Positions 54,601-63,435 of a DNA stretch of 64,000 bases are shown piece by piece. Location: positions 124,001-188,000 of the forward strand of contig NZ_BMII01000001.1 of NCBI RefSeq assembly GCF_014641855.1. The letters run 5' to 3'. A program made the translations under genes and the position numbers. Positions within the stretch are counted from its first letter, which is position 1. Each line of letters opens with the position of its first letter. Below the pieces are notes generated by a model that made no database searches, had not been told where the DNA came from, and saw nothing but the letters and a program-made list of their open reading frames with translations. Source of the DNA: Shewanella inventionis. Lineage in GTDB: Bacteria; Pseudomonadota; Gammaproteobacteria; Enterobacterales; Shewanellaceae.

Positions 54601-54768
54601 ATCTTTTTCGGATTATTACCCATTATGTGGGGCAGCGGCACAGGTAACGATGTCATGCAAAAAATTGCCGCACCTATGGTTGGCGGTATGGTCACAGCTC
54701 CCTTATTATCGCTATTTGTGATCCCGGCGATTTACTTGCTGATTTATGGCAGACGGCTGCCCGCTTAA
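51637..54768 (+). CDS. cusA: CusA-type heavy-metal RND efflux pump
   Basis: A 1043-residue proton-driven inner-membrane pump of the HME-RND family. Start NASIKNRIMVLLLTAIIALVGYQAM; DALPDLSDVQVIV; YGENALETI; the TM4 segment AIAIGAVVDASIVMVENTHKH with the proton-relay Asp; EFMPTLEEGDLLYMPTTLPG in the second half, as in CusA. Length fits. With the upstream adaptor it should span the envelope together with a TolC-like channel, but no channel gene is next to it. Confidence 0.95.
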   Translation: MLAQIINASIKNRIMVLLLTAIIALVGYQAMRTTPLDALPDLSDVQVIVKTSYPGQAPQLVEDQITYPLSSAMLAVPGAKTVRGFSMFGDSFVYVIFENGTDIYWARSRVLEYLSQTQDQLPAGVTPSLGPDASGVGWIFQYALVDRKGQYDLAQLRSLQDWFLKLELQSVAGVSEVATVGGMEQTYQIVVDPHKLALYQIDLMTIKNALDNSNSSTGGSVIEMAEAEYMITSSGYRQTIANFAEIPLGILSETGTPILMKDVAELRTGPAARRGIAELDGQGEVVGGIVVMRYGENALETINNIKLKLEQISNGLPDGVELVITYDRSDLIVRSVDNLKHKVLEEMFVVGLICLLFLLHARSTLVAIITLPISILISFIAMHFIGVNANIMSLGGIAIAIGAVVDASIVMVENTHKHLEHYRQQHGCAPEGEAHWQLVKDASVEVGPALFFSLLIITLSFTPVFALEAQEGRLFHPLAFTKTFAMAASAILAITLIPVLMGYFVRGKIPDERKNPLSRVLIALYQPLLKWVLRFPKITIVMALAALLSAYYPLTNMGSEFMPTLEEGDLLYMPTTLPGVSAGKAAEILQQSDRLIKTVPEVKRVFGKVGRAKTATDPAPLTMLETTIMLKPTSEWRPGVTLESIIAELQKTVRIPGMTNAWVQPIKTRIDMLSTGVRTPVGIKISGSNVEELQRIGSEIEAVVSQLPGTLSAFAQRSSGGRYIDITPNLKNAARYGMTLKDIQDVVQIAIGGMTIGESIQGQERYPINIRYPRELRDNIEKLKDLPVLTKTGKYLPLSYLAELTISDGAPMLASENGRLISWVFVDLTDISIGEYIAQAQAALDEQINLPARYSYSFAGQYEYMQRVEAKMTLVIPLMVAVIFILLMMTFNSMTQALVIMLSLPFSLVGSAWLLYSLEFNFSVAVSVGMIALAGVAAEFGVVMQVYLNNSIAAYKREERYQTKADLTAALMEGAVMRIRPKAMTVATIFFGLLPIMWGSGTGNDVMQKIAAPMVGGMVTAPLLSLFVIPAIYLLIYGRRLPA

Positions 54769-54789
54769 ACATTCGCAGACGCCAAAAGC

Positions 54790-54823
54790 AAAAATCCCAA
54801 ACAATACATTGTTTGGGATTTTT
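54790..54823. terminator. cusA terminator, bidirectional
   Basis: AAAAATCCCAAACAAT pairs with ATTGTTTGGGATTTTT around two or more loop bases, 22 bp past the cusA stop. It also faces the leftward lipoprotein gene. Confidence 0.9.
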
Positions 54824-54864
54824 ATTGTCACGTTTAAACCTAAGTTAAGCTGAGGTTAGTTCGG

Positions 54865-55143
54865 TTAGTTACGCTCAAGTGACTCATTAAGATGATCCGC
54901 TTCATCTTGTTTCTTCTTACGGCATGCCGCGATGTCATCTGGATGACCGTGTTTGCATGGATCGCTGGCTAAAATGGCCCGAGGCAGATTGAGTATCATA
55001 TACTCTGTATCATTTTTATTATCGTCTGCATTGCCAGCATTGCCTAAACGATAGGACGAAGTACCACTACAGGCCGTTAGCAACAGCAAACTAGACAACA
55101 CCAGACTCGATAACAAAGTTGATAATAAAAGCGGCTTTTGCAT
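54865..55143 (-). CDS. Small lipoprotein of unknown function
   Basis: 92 residues. Lipoprotein signal with lipobox LLLTAC (Cys about residue 25), then a short hydrophilic mature part with two Cys in DPCKHGHPDDIAACRKKK. No family recognised. Its start overlaps the stop of the membrane protein gene upstream by one base (TAATG), so they are coupled. Confidence 0.72.
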   Translation of the reverse strand: MQKPLLLSTLLSSLVLSSLLLLTACSGTSSYRLGNAGNADDNKNDTEYMILNLPRAILASDPCKHGHPDDIAACRKKKQDEADHLNESLERN

Positions 55144-55403
55144 TATTGAGTGATCCTTTGCTTTTCACGCGCCAACCCCATCATCCTAAACATTCCCCAC
55201 GCCATAATCGCGCCACCAATAACCAACATTGCATTGATGATCATTGGGTGAGCCAGCATAGGTAAAAAGCCTTCATCAAAGCCGGCAAAAATGCCGTAAA
55301 GCCCTAAGCCAAACAATAAGGTGCCAGGAAAATCGATAATAGCCACCATCAGCATACTGCGATTAATTCGCGCTAATGCGGCTTGAGTCGTTTCTTGAGT
55401 CAT
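55143..55403 (-). CDS. Small two-helix membrane protein
   Basis: 86 residues with two predicted membrane helices (MLMVAIIDFPGTLLFGLGLYGIF and IINAMLVIGGAIMAWGMFRMMGL) separated by an acidic turn. I do not recognise a family with certainty. Coupled to the lipoprotein gene downstream. The 100 bp before it should hold the promoter. Confidence 0.72.
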   Translation of the reverse strand: MTQETTQAALARINRSMLMVAIIDFPGTLLFGLGLYGIFAGFDEGFLPMLAHPMIINAMLVIGGAIMAWGMFRMMGLAREKQRITQ

Positions 55404-55503
55404 AAATTCATCCTTGGGTGTATTCCTTGTGTATTGCTAATCACTGTGACATCGATTGTTAGTGTGAGTTCAAATAATGACCTAAATGCGAGGTGTTAGA
55501 TGT

Positions 55504-56283
55504 TTATGCCGCTGGATCCAACAGCGAAATAATCGAGAAAAAACCGCCTTGTGGATCATTAAGCACCGAAAAACGGCCCACATTAGGGATATCGGTAGCC
55601 GGTACGCACACAGTCGCACCCAGGCTATTCGCCTTAGCCACTGAGGCATCACAATCTTCAACGGCAAAATAGTTCATCCAATGCGAAGGTGCGTCGCCCC
55701 ACTCTTCGGTCATCTCCATCATGCCACCAATCGCTTGCTCGCCCACATACCATTCGGTGTACTCAAAATCGGCCATGTCTGCTAATTTTGTGTGATAGCC
55801 TAACACCTCACCATAAAACGTTTTAGCAGCATCACTATTTCGACACGCTAACTCAACCCAGCATAAGGTATTTGGCTCTTGAGCACGTTTAATACCAATA
55901 TGATCTTGCCCCTGCCACAGTGCAAAACGGCTACCTTCGGGGTCGGTACATAACGCCATAAAGCCTGCATCACCAACGGCATGTGGCCCAGCTATCACTT
56001 GCCCGCCGCCTTTTTTGACCAACTCAGCCGATACAGAGACATCATCAACAGCAAAGTATACTGTCCAGTGTGTCGGCAAGGATTTCATATTGTCTGGCAT
56101 GGGATACATGGCACCAATATCATCACCATCTATTTGCAACATAGTGTAGTGACCTTCTGGCATAGGCATATCGTCTGCGACCCAACCAAATAGCGCTTGG
56201 TAAAACGCTTTACCTGCTGCCCAATCGTGTGTCGCCAGCTCAAGCCAGCATGGTTGTCCTTGTTGATATTGTTGTACTTTCAT
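55504..56283 (-). CDS. VOC-family protein with two glyoxalase-like domains
   Basis: 259 residues with two vicinal-oxygen-chelate modules (about 5-125 and 130-257). Each begins with a similar strand: PCWLELATHDWAAGKAFYQALFGW and LCWVELACRNSDAAKTFYGEVLGY. The conserved CTDPEGSRFALWQ and LNDPQGGFFSI ends are also paired. Similar proteins are annotated as CFP30B-like or glyoxalase/bleomycin-resistance proteins; the substrate is unknown. ATG 56283 is chosen for AGGATAAC upstream. Confidence 0.87.
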   Translation of the reverse strand: MKVQQYQQGQPCWLELATHDWAAGKAFYQALFGWVADDMPMPEGHYTMLQIDGDDIGAMYPMPDNMKSLPTHWTVYFAVDDVSVSAELVKKGGGQVIAGPHAVGDAGFMALCTDPEGSRFALWQGQDHIGIKRAQEPNTLCWVELACRNSDAAKTFYGEVLGYHTKLADMADFEYTEWYVGEQAIGGMMEMTEEWGDAPSHWMNYFAVEDCDASVAKANSLGATVCVPATDIPNVGRFSVLNDPQGGFFSIISLLDPAA

Positions 56284-56335
56284 TGTAGTTATCCTGTGAC
56301 TGTGATGCTTATAAGTTAAGTTGATATCACCCAAA

Positions 56336-56363
56336 AAGCAAAAAGCCTTCAAACGAAGGCTTT
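56336..56363 (-). terminator. mtr terminator
   Basis: AAAGCCTTC pairs with GAAGGCTTT around a 4-base loop. The A-run at its left gives a U-run on the minus strand. It lies between the VOC gene start and the mtr stop at 56390. Confidence 0.85.
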
Positions 56364-56389
56364 AAAAATAATGTGCTATTAAAATCAGA

Positions 56390-57646
56390 TTATTTAAATA
56401 CCGGCAGAATATCAGCCATAGCCAATAGATGGCAGGTTGCAGTGATAATACCAAACAGCACAACGACAACGATTAATGGCGTACCACCAGGCACTTTAAA
56501 ACCTGTAGAGTCAGGATACAATTGACGCACTTTATACGCTAATAACGCTGGCACAATCACGGCCCAAACCGTTGCGGCTAGTGCGGCAAACCCAATGGCG
56601 ATAATAAAACCATTTGGAAATAACAAACCTAAAATCGTTGGCGGTATAAACGTGATTGCAGCGGTTTTCATTCGCCCAGCACGAGAATCATCAAAGCCAA
56701 ATAAATCAGCCAGGTAGTCAAATAACCCTAAGGTGACCCCTAAAAATGATGACGCTACCGCTAGGTTAGCAAATAAGGTCAGCATGCTATTTAACCATTG
56801 ACTCGCCATCGCCCCTGACAACGCCTCAACCAACACGCCAATATTGCCACCTTTAGCAATAACATCGGTAAATTGACCACGAGGAATATTTCCCATGGTC
56901 GCGATAAGCCAACATACATAGATAACTAAGGCGATAGACGTGCCAACTAGCAGTGCTTTAACTATGGTGCTGGCATCTTTACCGTAATATTTCACTAGAC
57001 TCGGCACATTACCGTGATAACCAAAACTGGCTAATCCAAAAGGGATTGCAGCAAATAAATACGGTAGATAACGGGTTTCACCATCTGGCGAAAGTAATTT
57101 AGTGGTATCGATTTCAATCAGTAAATTGCCAATCGCTAAAAAGAAGGTAATCACCATACCACCGAGCATAATGGTGGTAATACGGTCAACCGCTTTAGTG
57201 CTAATTAAAACGATAAACGCCAACACAGCAGCAAAGACTAAACCAGCAACACTTTGCGGTAAAGTTACACCAAGCGCTGACAAGCTATGATTAACGATTG
57301 AACCACCACCACTGATGTAGGCGTAGGTTAAAATGTACAATACAAACGCAATGGATACGCCGTTAATCACTCGCCAAAATTGGCCTAATGTTTCACGAGT
57401 TAACGTATCAAAACTGGCGCCGGGCTCAAAATGCAAGTTAGCTTCAAGTAATAATAATCCCGACATTAACATGCAAAACCAAACACCTAGTAGCATGGCC
57501 ATAGAATAACCAAACCACATGCCAGCACCCACAACGGGCAGTGAAAACATGCCTGCACCTACAGTCGTGCCGGCAATAATCATGGCGCCGCCCAATAAAG
57601 ATTTACTTTGTGGGCGGTGCTTTGCCGCATTCATATGATTAGCCAT
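56390..57646 (-). CDS. mtr: Tryptophan-type aromatic amino acid permease Mtr
   Basis: A 418-residue proton symporter of the HAAAP family with 11 predicted helices. It matches E. coli Mtr closely along its length, e.g. IIAGTTVGAGMFSLPVV, SIAFVLYILTYAYISGGGSI, LASFGYHGNVPSLVKYYGKD, FLGVTLGLFDYLADLFGFDD and LFPNGF. Specificity for tryptophan over tyrosine is inferred from that likeness. The start overlaps the plsB stop by one base, so a leftward plsB-mtr transcript is likely. Confidence 0.9.
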   Translation of the reverse strand: MANHMNAAKHRPQSKSLLGGAMIIAGTTVGAGMFSLPVVGAGMWFGYSMAMLLGVWFCMLMSGLLLLEANLHFEPGASFDTLTRETLGQFWRVINGVSIAFVLYILTYAYISGGGSIVNHSLSALGVTLPQSVAGLVFAAVLAFIVLISTKAVDRITTIMLGGMVITFFLAIGNLLIEIDTTKLLSPDGETRYLPYLFAAIPFGLASFGYHGNVPSLVKYYGKDASTIVKALLVGTSIALVIYVCWLIATMGNIPRGQFTDVIAKGGNIGVLVEALSGAMASQWLNSMLTLFANLAVASSFLGVTLGLFDYLADLFGFDDSRAGRMKTAAITFIPPTILGLLFPNGFIIAIGFAALAATVWAVIVPALLAYKVRQLYPDSTGFKVPGGTPLIVVVVLFGIITATCHLLAMADILPVFK

Positions 57647-60069
57647 TATTGTCCATGCTCCGCGTGCACACTATCAACAATGGTTTGTCTAACTGCTGAG
57701 CTTAATAATTGATTAGCATGATCACGAATTCGAATCACTTCTGCGCGGTGTTCAACACTGCATAGATAACCTAATTCTTTAAGCTTAACGCTTAAGGTAT
57801 TATAGAGTTTTTTATCGTAAAACTCTGGCGCAGTAATACCATGCAATGCACCTAAACGCTGGGCCAATAAGTGGCTGTCGGTTTCGAGTTCTGAGCGCTC
57901 TAAATCAGGTTTTATTGCCAGTAAGTTAAAGATAATGGCATAACGCTGTAACGTTTCACTGATGGTTTCAGCCATTAATAATAATTGCGCAGTGTAGTTG
58001 GGATTGACTTCAAATTGCGTGTCGCCACTGAGTAAACCTTGGTCCACCATAAAGTCTAAAATACTGTCGACATGTTGCTGCACATCTTCAATACCCATAA
58101 ATAACTCAGCTTTAAGTAAAGGATAAAAGTCCTTAACAACGGCATGTATTGTATTACGGTCGCAAATATCATATTGCACCAAACAGCTAGCAACCAATGA
58201 CGGTAAAGCCATTAAATGAATGATATTGTTACGATAATAGCTCATGGTGATGGCAATTTTTTCATCAACAGAAATAATCTCACCAATCGCATCTTTGGTG
58301 CTAACAAACTTATTGAGCGATAAACAATGATCAACAATGGTTTTACCATCGCCTTCGGCAACCGAAGCATAATTGGTATAAGGTACTGCTTTAAGCAATG
58401 CTAAATACAAATCTAATTGACGCTCTAACAAGCTGCGCTCTAATGCATTACGCTCAGAAGCAAGCAACACTAAGCTGGTTAGGGTAACTGAACTGGCTGC
58501 TGCGGCACCGTTAATGTTGGTCATAACGCGATTAGCCAGCAAATTAACAGACGGTGTAAACCAGGTTGGTTTTTGCTCGGGGTCGTTGGCCACTTCTTCA
58601 CGCCAATCTGGTGCTTGTTGGTTTAAAAAATTTTGTAAGTTAATAGGCTCACCAAAATTAACATAACCTTGGCCAAAATTACCTAATTTACGAATAGCGC
58701 CAAACACTTGCCAAACAGACTCTTTTTGCTTTTTCTTACCGCTGAGCTCTTTGTGATAGGTTGCCACTTCCATAACATGGTCATACCCTAAATACACAGG
58801 CACTAGGGTTACAGGGCGTTCAATTCCGCGCAGTACGCTATTGATGGTCATCGCTAACATGCCGGTTTTAGGCGCAAGTAAACGCCCAGTACGCGAACGG
58901 CCACCTTCGGTGAAGTATTCAACCGAGTAACCTTTAGCAAATAGTTGGTCCAAATATTCACGAAATACTGCGGTGTAAAGCTTATTACCATTAAAGCTGC
59001 GACGAATAAAAAACGCCCCACCTCGGCGGAACATAGGGCCTGCAGGCCAAAAGTTTAGATTAATCCCCGCTGCAATATGCGGTGGCACCATACCCTGGTA
59101 ATACAAAATGTATGACAGTAATAAGTAGTCCATGTGACTACGATGACAAGGCACGTAGACAATTTCATGGCCATCATGATGGAGCTGACGAATTTGTTCA
59201 GCACCTTTAATGTTGATACCACTGTATAATTTGTTCCACAACCAAGTTAAAAAGCGTTCTGCAATACGGACTAAGCTGTCAGAATAATCTGCGGCAATTT
59301 CATCTAAATACTCAATGGCTGTTTCGCGCGCTTTTTCTGGCGACACTTTTTTACTAACAGCTTCTTCTTCAATGGCTTTTTTAATTGAATCCGACTTAAG
59401 CAACGAAGCAAAAAACATCTGTCTATTGGGTAATTGCGGGCCGGTCATCACTTTACGTTGGCGACTAAAATGCACCCGAGCAACTCGGGTGAGCTTATGA
59501 GCTATACGCTTATCGGAACCATGTTCATCGGCCATATAACGCAATGATAATGCATTAGAAAACTGCACAAAGTTATGGCGACCTAAAAACAAAATCATTA
59601 GCCATTTACGTAACCATGTAGGGCTTTCACGCTCAAAAACAGCCGCTTTCATGCTGTCGTCTTCTTTGCCGGGTGTGCGCCCCCAATATAAGCTAACAGG
59701 CACCAGCTGAATGTCTAAATCCGGACGCTGACGATGAAGTGCCAGTAAGCTGATAAAACAATTGATAAACTTTTCGCCACTTTCGCGTTTGCCAAAAAGA
59801 GGTTTACGTCCCTCAAGGCAAACAATACGCGGTACTTTTAATCCATCGACGATTAAAGGCTCATATGGGCTAGGCATACCAAAGCCTTCGGTGATTTCGC
59901 TTAAAGCCGCAGCATCACTAATTGACTCTGTTTTCATGACATAAACCAGTGGCTTAGTCGGGTCTAAATTAAGATCATCAAATGGGTCATGCGGCACAAC
60001 AATGGTATGCACCATCCATTTTTGCACCCATTTTAATGTCCGTAAAAATATTGAATTTGGTTTTGACAT
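57646..60069 (-). CDS. plsB: Glycerol-3-phosphate acyltransferase PlsB
   Basis: An 807-residue membrane-associated enzyme that puts the first acyl chain on glycerol-3-phosphate in phospholipid synthesis. Acyltransferase blocks are visible: [15 protein letters not shown] (catalytic HxxxxD), [21 protein letters not shown] and [12 protein letters not shown] chose ATG 60069 ([14 protein letters not shown]), which gives the expected length; the frame is open 36 codons further upstream but those codons are unlike the family. The ribosome binding site is weak. Divergent from lexA, as in E. coli. Confidence 0.96.
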   Translation of the reverse strand: MSKPNSIFLRTLKWVQKWMVHTIVVPHDPFDDLNLDPTKPLVYVMKTESISDAAALSEITEGFGMPSPYEPLIVDGLKVPRIVCLEGRKPLFGKRESGEKFINCFISLLALHRQRPDLDIQLVPVSLYWGRTPGKEDDSMKAAVFERESPTWLRKWLMILFLGRHNFVQFSNALSLRYMADEHGSDKRIAHKLTRVARVHFSRQRKVMTGPQLPNRQMFFASLLKSDSIKKAIEEEAVSKKVSPEKARETAIEYLDEIAADYSDSLVRIAERFLTWLWNKLYSGINIKGAEQIRQLHHDGHEIVYVPCHRSHMDYLLLSYILYYQGMVPPHIAAGINLNFWPAGPMFRRGGAFFIRRSFNGNKLYTAVFREYLDQLFAKGYSVEYFTEGGRSRTGRLLAPKTGMLAMTINSVLRGIERPVTLVPVYLGYDHVMEVATYHKELSGKKKQKESVWQVFGAIRKLGNFGQGYVNFGEPINLQNFLNQQAPDWREEVANDPEQKPTWFTPSVNLLANRVMTNINGAAAASSVTLTSLVLLASERNALERSLLERQLDLYLALLKAVPYTNYASVAEGDGKTIVDHCLSLNKFVSTKDAIGEIISVDEKIAITMSYYRNNIIHLMALPSLVASCLVQYDICDRNTIHAVVKDFYPLLKAELFMGIEDVQQHVDSILDFMVDQGLLSGDTQFEVNPNYTAQLLLMAETISETLQRYAIIFNLLAIKPDLERSELETDSHLLAQRLGALHGITAPEFYDKKLYNTLSVKLKELGYLCSVEHRAEVIRIRDHANQLLSSAVRQTIVDSVHAEHGQ

Positions 60070-60290
60070 GGTTAATTTCGCAATATAAGCCACTGTAATA
60101 TTGCTGCATAGGATACCAGAAACCACCCTTGTTACACTATCTGGCTGTTTTATCTTTACTTTGTGAACTATCGCCAATGACAGATCTCAAATAATAAAAC
60201 CAATAAAACACCTATAAAACATATGGATAACAGTATAACTGATAACAAAGAATAAAAAACAGTTGGTTAATACTTGCGCGAACAAAAACA

Positions 60291-60325
60291 CTGTATATAA
60301 TGACAGTCACTGTATAAAAAGACAG
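60291..60325 (+). promoter_or_regulatory. Two LexA (SOS) boxes upstream of lexA
   Basis: CTGTATATAATGACAG (60291-60306) and CTGTATAAAAAGACAG (60310-60325) both fit CTGT-N8-ACAG exactly and are spaced 19 bp apart. They lie just before the lexA ATG at 60334, as in E. coli lexA autoregulation. They overlap likely -10 sequence (TATAAT at 60295). Confidence 0.93.
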
Positions 60326-60333
60326 GAATCATC

Positions 60334-60948
60334 ATGAGACCGTTAACGCCACGCCAAGCAGAAATTTTAGACCTAATTAAAAACAATATCGCCGAAACCG
60401 GTATGCCACCGACTCGCGCTGAAATTGCCAACCGTCTTGGGTTTAAAAGTGCAAATGCTGCCGAAGAGCATTTAAAAGCATTAGCCAAAAAAGGCTTTAT
60501 CGAGATCATGCCTGGCACTTCTAGGGGGATCAGATTACCCCAAGAAGACGAACAAGAATCTGGCTTACCGCTTATTGGCCAAGTGGCTGCAGGCGAGCCT
60601 ATTTTAGCGCAAGAACATGTTGAGCAATATTATCAAGTTGACCCAAGCATGTTTAAACCTGCCGCTGATTTTTTATTACGGGTTCGTGGTGACAGTATGA
60701 AAGATATTGGCATTTTAGAAGGTGATTTACTGGCCGTACATAAAATGCAGCAAGCACGAAATGGCCAGGTTGTTGTGGCCCGCGTTGAAGACGATGTTAC
60801 GGTTAAACGTTTCGAGAAAAAAGGCAATGTGGTGTATCTACATGCTGAAAACGAAGCCTATAACCCAATTAAAGTAGACTTAAGTTGCCAAAGCCTAACC
60901 ATTGAAGGGCTTGCAGTTGGCGTTATCCGTAATGGAGATTGGTTATGA
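60334..60948 (+). CDS. lexA: SOS repressor LexA
   Basis: A 204-residue repressor of the DNA-damage response. N-terminal winged helix [31 protein letters not shown], then the self-cleavage segment VAAGEP (Ala 86-Gly 87), the catalytic Ser 121 in [10 protein letters not shown] and Lys 158 in VTVKRF. AGGA lies 8 bases before the ATG. It overlaps sulA by 4 bases. Confidence 0.98.
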   Translation: MRPLTPRQAEILDLIKNNIAETGMPPTRAEIANRLGFKSANAAEEHLKALAKKGFIEIMPGTSRGIRLPQEDEQESGLPLIGQVAAGEPILAQEHVEQYYQVDPSMFKPAADFLLRVRGDSMKDIGILEGDLLAVHKMQQARNGQVVVARVEDDVTVKRFEKKGNVVYLHAENEAYNPIKVDLSCQSLTIEGLAVGVIRNGDWL

Positions 60949-61451
60949 ATAAACTAATGGGCACAGCCCCACGCCACCCAGGCTTATGGGTCGATTTAAC
61001 CGAAGCTGATATGTACGGCAGCCAAACCATTCAAACATTACAAACCGTGACTCAAGGTGAGTCTGAATTGGGTCAGTTGTGCAGCCAATTAGCTAGCTTG
61101 AGCCAACAAGGACGCTGGATTGTACTCATTAGTCCACCACACATTGGCTATAAGCATATGCTTGCTAGCGCTGGCGTAAGAATGGACCGTATTTTATTAG
61201 TGCACACTAAAGATGAAGTCGAAACCTTATGGGCCATGGAAAAAGCGCTAACCAGTGGCACGTCAAGTGCGGTTATAACCTGGACCAGCTCATTAGATGC
61301 CCGTGACAGCCGCCGTTTAGAAATCGTTGCTAAAAGTGCCCGAGCATTAGGAGTTGTAATCGAAGATGTGAATACTCACTCACAAGAAAAGCACCAAATG
61401 GTTAATCCTTCGATGACAACAGCTTCAAGTAATTTTTCAGCATTTCATTAA
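60945..61451 (+). CDS. sulA: SOS cell division inhibitor SulA
   Basis: A 168-residue inhibitor of FtsZ polymerisation made during the SOS response. The family core [32 protein letters not shown] is clear, and the C-terminal tail is rich in Ser/Asn/His as expected for Lon recognition. ATG 60945 overlaps the lexA stop (ATGA) and has GGAG upstream. It is regulated by the lexA boxes through the shared transcript. Confidence 0.93.
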   Translation: MNKLMGTAPRHPGLWVDLTEADMYGSQTIQTLQTVTQGESELGQLCSQLASLSQQGRWIVLISPPHIGYKHMLASAGVRMDRILLVHTKDEVETLWAMEKALTSGTSSAVITWTSSLDARDSRRLEIVAKSARALGVVIEDVNTHSQEKHQMVNPSMTTASSNFSAFH

Positions 61452-61470
61452 CAACGAACCCATAAACACC

Positions 61471-61500
61471 AAGCCCTGCATTCAATTCAGGGCTTTTTTT
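61471..61500 (+). terminator. lexA-sulA terminator
   Basis: AAGCCCTG pairs with CAGGGCTT around a 9-base loop, followed by a run of T. Confidence 0.9.
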
Positions 61501-61529
61501 TACATTTTTTCAGACGATTAGCGAACAAA

Positions 61530-61543
61530 GTGATCTTGATCAA
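61530..61543. promoter_or_regulatory. Candidate FNR/EtrA box upstream of coxB
   Basis: GTGATCTTGATCAA matches 9 of 10 fixed positions of TTGAT-N4-ATCAA. It lies about 300 bp before the coxB start, in a 393-bp gap with no convincing gene. The same sequence could bind CRP weakly. Confidence 0.5.
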
Positions 61544-61809
61544 AGTTTGATCTACAAGTAATGTTGTTAACAAGGATGAAACATTGTCTATCCTTAATAT
61601 GACGTGTATTGGCCGACACAATAGCCATCGATGGGAACACGTCAACATAAATTGATTAGTTCAGTCGTAGGTACAGGTGTGGTGTTCAGCTAACAATAAA
61701 TGCATAGGCTTAAATGTCTACAACCACCAGTGTACTTTGAAGTCATCAAACTTTTTTGGGAATCGAAGAGTTTGCATAGAGCAGAGACTTACTGTGTGAC
61801 TCTTCTTTG

Positions 61810-61828
61810 TAATTGCGGTTTGCAATTA
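61810..61828 (+). promoter_or_regulatory. Perfect palindrome next to the coxB ribosome binding site
   Basis: TAATTGC and GCAATTA flank GGTTT, and the repeat ends 2 bases before AGAGGAG. It could be an operator or a leader hairpin that affects coxB translation. Confidence 0.45.
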
Positions 61829-61844
61829 GCAGAGGAGAAGTCTT

Positions 61845-63425
61845 GTGAAGCAAAGGTGGTATTGTTTATTGGTAGTGCTGTTAGCACTCCCGTTAGGGGC
61901 AGCAGAAATGCCCCTCAACATGACTCAAGGTGTGACAGATATCAGTGGTAGGGTTTACGACCTCCATATGACTATTTTATATATCTGTTGTGCAATTGGG
62001 TTAGTGGTATTTGGGATCATGATTTACTCAATGATCTATCACCGCAAATCAAAAGGCGCTGTTGCGGCCAATTTTCACGAAAGTACTAAAGTAGAAATTG
62101 CCTGGACAGTCATTCCATTTATCATCTTAATTGCGATGGCAATTCCTGCCACCAAAACCTTAATTGCAATGGAAGATCCTAGCAATGCTGATCTGACCAT
62201 TAAAATTACCGGGTCGCAATGGAAATGGCATTACAGTTATTTCGATAAAGATATCGAATTTTACAGCACACTTTCAACGCCAAGAGAGCAAATCGATGGC
62301 GACCAAACCAAAGGTGAAAATTACCTACTTGAAGTAGATAAACCATTAGTGTTGCCGATAAACCGAAAAGTCCGCTTTTTGATGACTTCAGATGATGTAA
62401 TTCACTCTTGGTGGGTGCCCGCATTTGCCGTGAAAAAAGACGCTAACCCAGGTTTTATTAACGAAGCCTGGACACGTATCGACAAGCCCGGCATTTACCG
62501 CGGCCAATGTGCAGAACTGTGCGGCAAAGACCATGGGTTTATGCCCATTGTGGTTAATGCACTGTCTGAAGCGGACTTTGAAAACTGGCTAGTAGAACAA
62601 AAACAACTTGCCGAAACCGAAGCCGCAGCAGCGGCTGCCTCCATGTCACAAACCTTATCACTTGCAGAATTAAATCAGCAAGGTGAGCAAGTATACCTTG
62701 CCCGCTGTGCAGCGTGTCACCAACCTAATGGAGCAGGCCTTCCTGGTGTATTTCCATCACTTATTGGTAGCCCAATGATTAAAGGCCCTGTGCAAGGTCA
62801 CCTTGATATAGTGATCAACGGTAAACCCGGTACAGCAATGCAAGCCTTTGCCAAACAGCTATCTGCACAAGAAATTGCCGCAGTTATTACCTATGAGCGT
62901 AATGCGTGGGGTAATAACAGTGGCGATGCCGTGCAAACAGCAGATGTTGGCCAATTTTTAAATAGTGGTGCGGCGGTGTCTGAGCCTGTTACAACACAGG
63001 TCGCCGACACGGCAACTGCGGTTACTAATTCTGTCACTGATGCGCTAACCGAAACAGTCAACCAGGCCGAAGAAGTGATAGCGCAAGTGGTAGAGCCAAA
63101 AGACTTACCCACTCTCACCATGGAACAGCTCATGGCAGAAGGTGAACAAGTTTATGCTACAACCTGTGCAGCGTGTCACCAACCTACTGGCGCAGGTTTA
63201 CCTGGCGCTTTCCCCTCACTCATTGGCAGTCCTTTAATAACAGGACCGGTTAGCGGGCATATCGATATTGTTATGCACGGTAAACCGGGCACTGCAATGC
63301 AGGCATTTAGTAGTCAGCTCAGCCCTCAACAAATGGCTGCGGTGATTACCTATGAGCGTAATGCATGGGGTAATAATTCTGGCGAGGCAGTGCAACCTGC
63401 CGATGTCGCAAGCCATGGACAGTAG
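61845..63425 (+). CDS. coxB: Cytochrome c oxidase subunit II with two C-terminal cytochrome c domains
   Basis: A 526-residue subunit of an aa3-type terminal oxidase. Signal peptide (about 1-20), two membrane helices (about 42-65 and 83-105), then the cupredoxin CuA domain with DVIHSWWVPAFAVKKD and CAELCGKDHGFM (Cys 222, Cys 226, His 230, Met 233). Two cytochrome c domains follow, each with CAACH (Cys 288/291 and Cys 441/444) and near-identical surroundings. They are joined by an Ala/Thr/Val-rich linker. Start GTG 61845 with AGAGGAGAAG upstream. First gene of an operon with coxA. Confidence 0.95.
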   Translation: MKQRWYCLLVVLLALPLGAAEMPLNMTQGVTDISGRVYDLHMTILYICCAIGLVVFGIMIYSMIYHRKSKGAVAANFHESTKVEIAWTVIPFIILIAMAIPATKTLIAMEDPSNADLTIKITGSQWKWHYSYFDKDIEFYSTLSTPREQIDGDQTKGENYLLEVDKPLVLPINRKVRFLMTSDDVIHSWWVPAFAVKKDANPGFINEAWTRIDKPGIYRGQCAELCGKDHGFMPIVVNALSEADFENWLVEQKQLAETEAAAAAASMSQTLSLAELNQQGEQVYLARCAACHQPNGAGLPGVFPSLIGSPMIKGPVQGHLDIVINGKPGTAMQAFAKQLSAQEIAAVITYERNAWGNNSGDAVQTADVGQFLNSGAAVSEPVTTQVADTATAVTNSVTDALTETVNQAEEVIAQVVEPKDLPTLTMEQLMAEGEQVYATTCAACHQPTGAGLPGAFPSLIGSPLITGPVSGHIDIVMHGKPGTAMQAFSSQLSPQQMAAVITYERNAWGNNSGEAVQPADVASHGQ

Positions 63426-63435
63426 GGGAAAACCA

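Noticed and set aside
61700..61951. An 83-codon plus-strand frame upstream of coxB
   Set aside because: It runs out of frame into coxB, lacks a ribosome binding site, and reads through the palindrome and coxB Shine-Dalgarno region.
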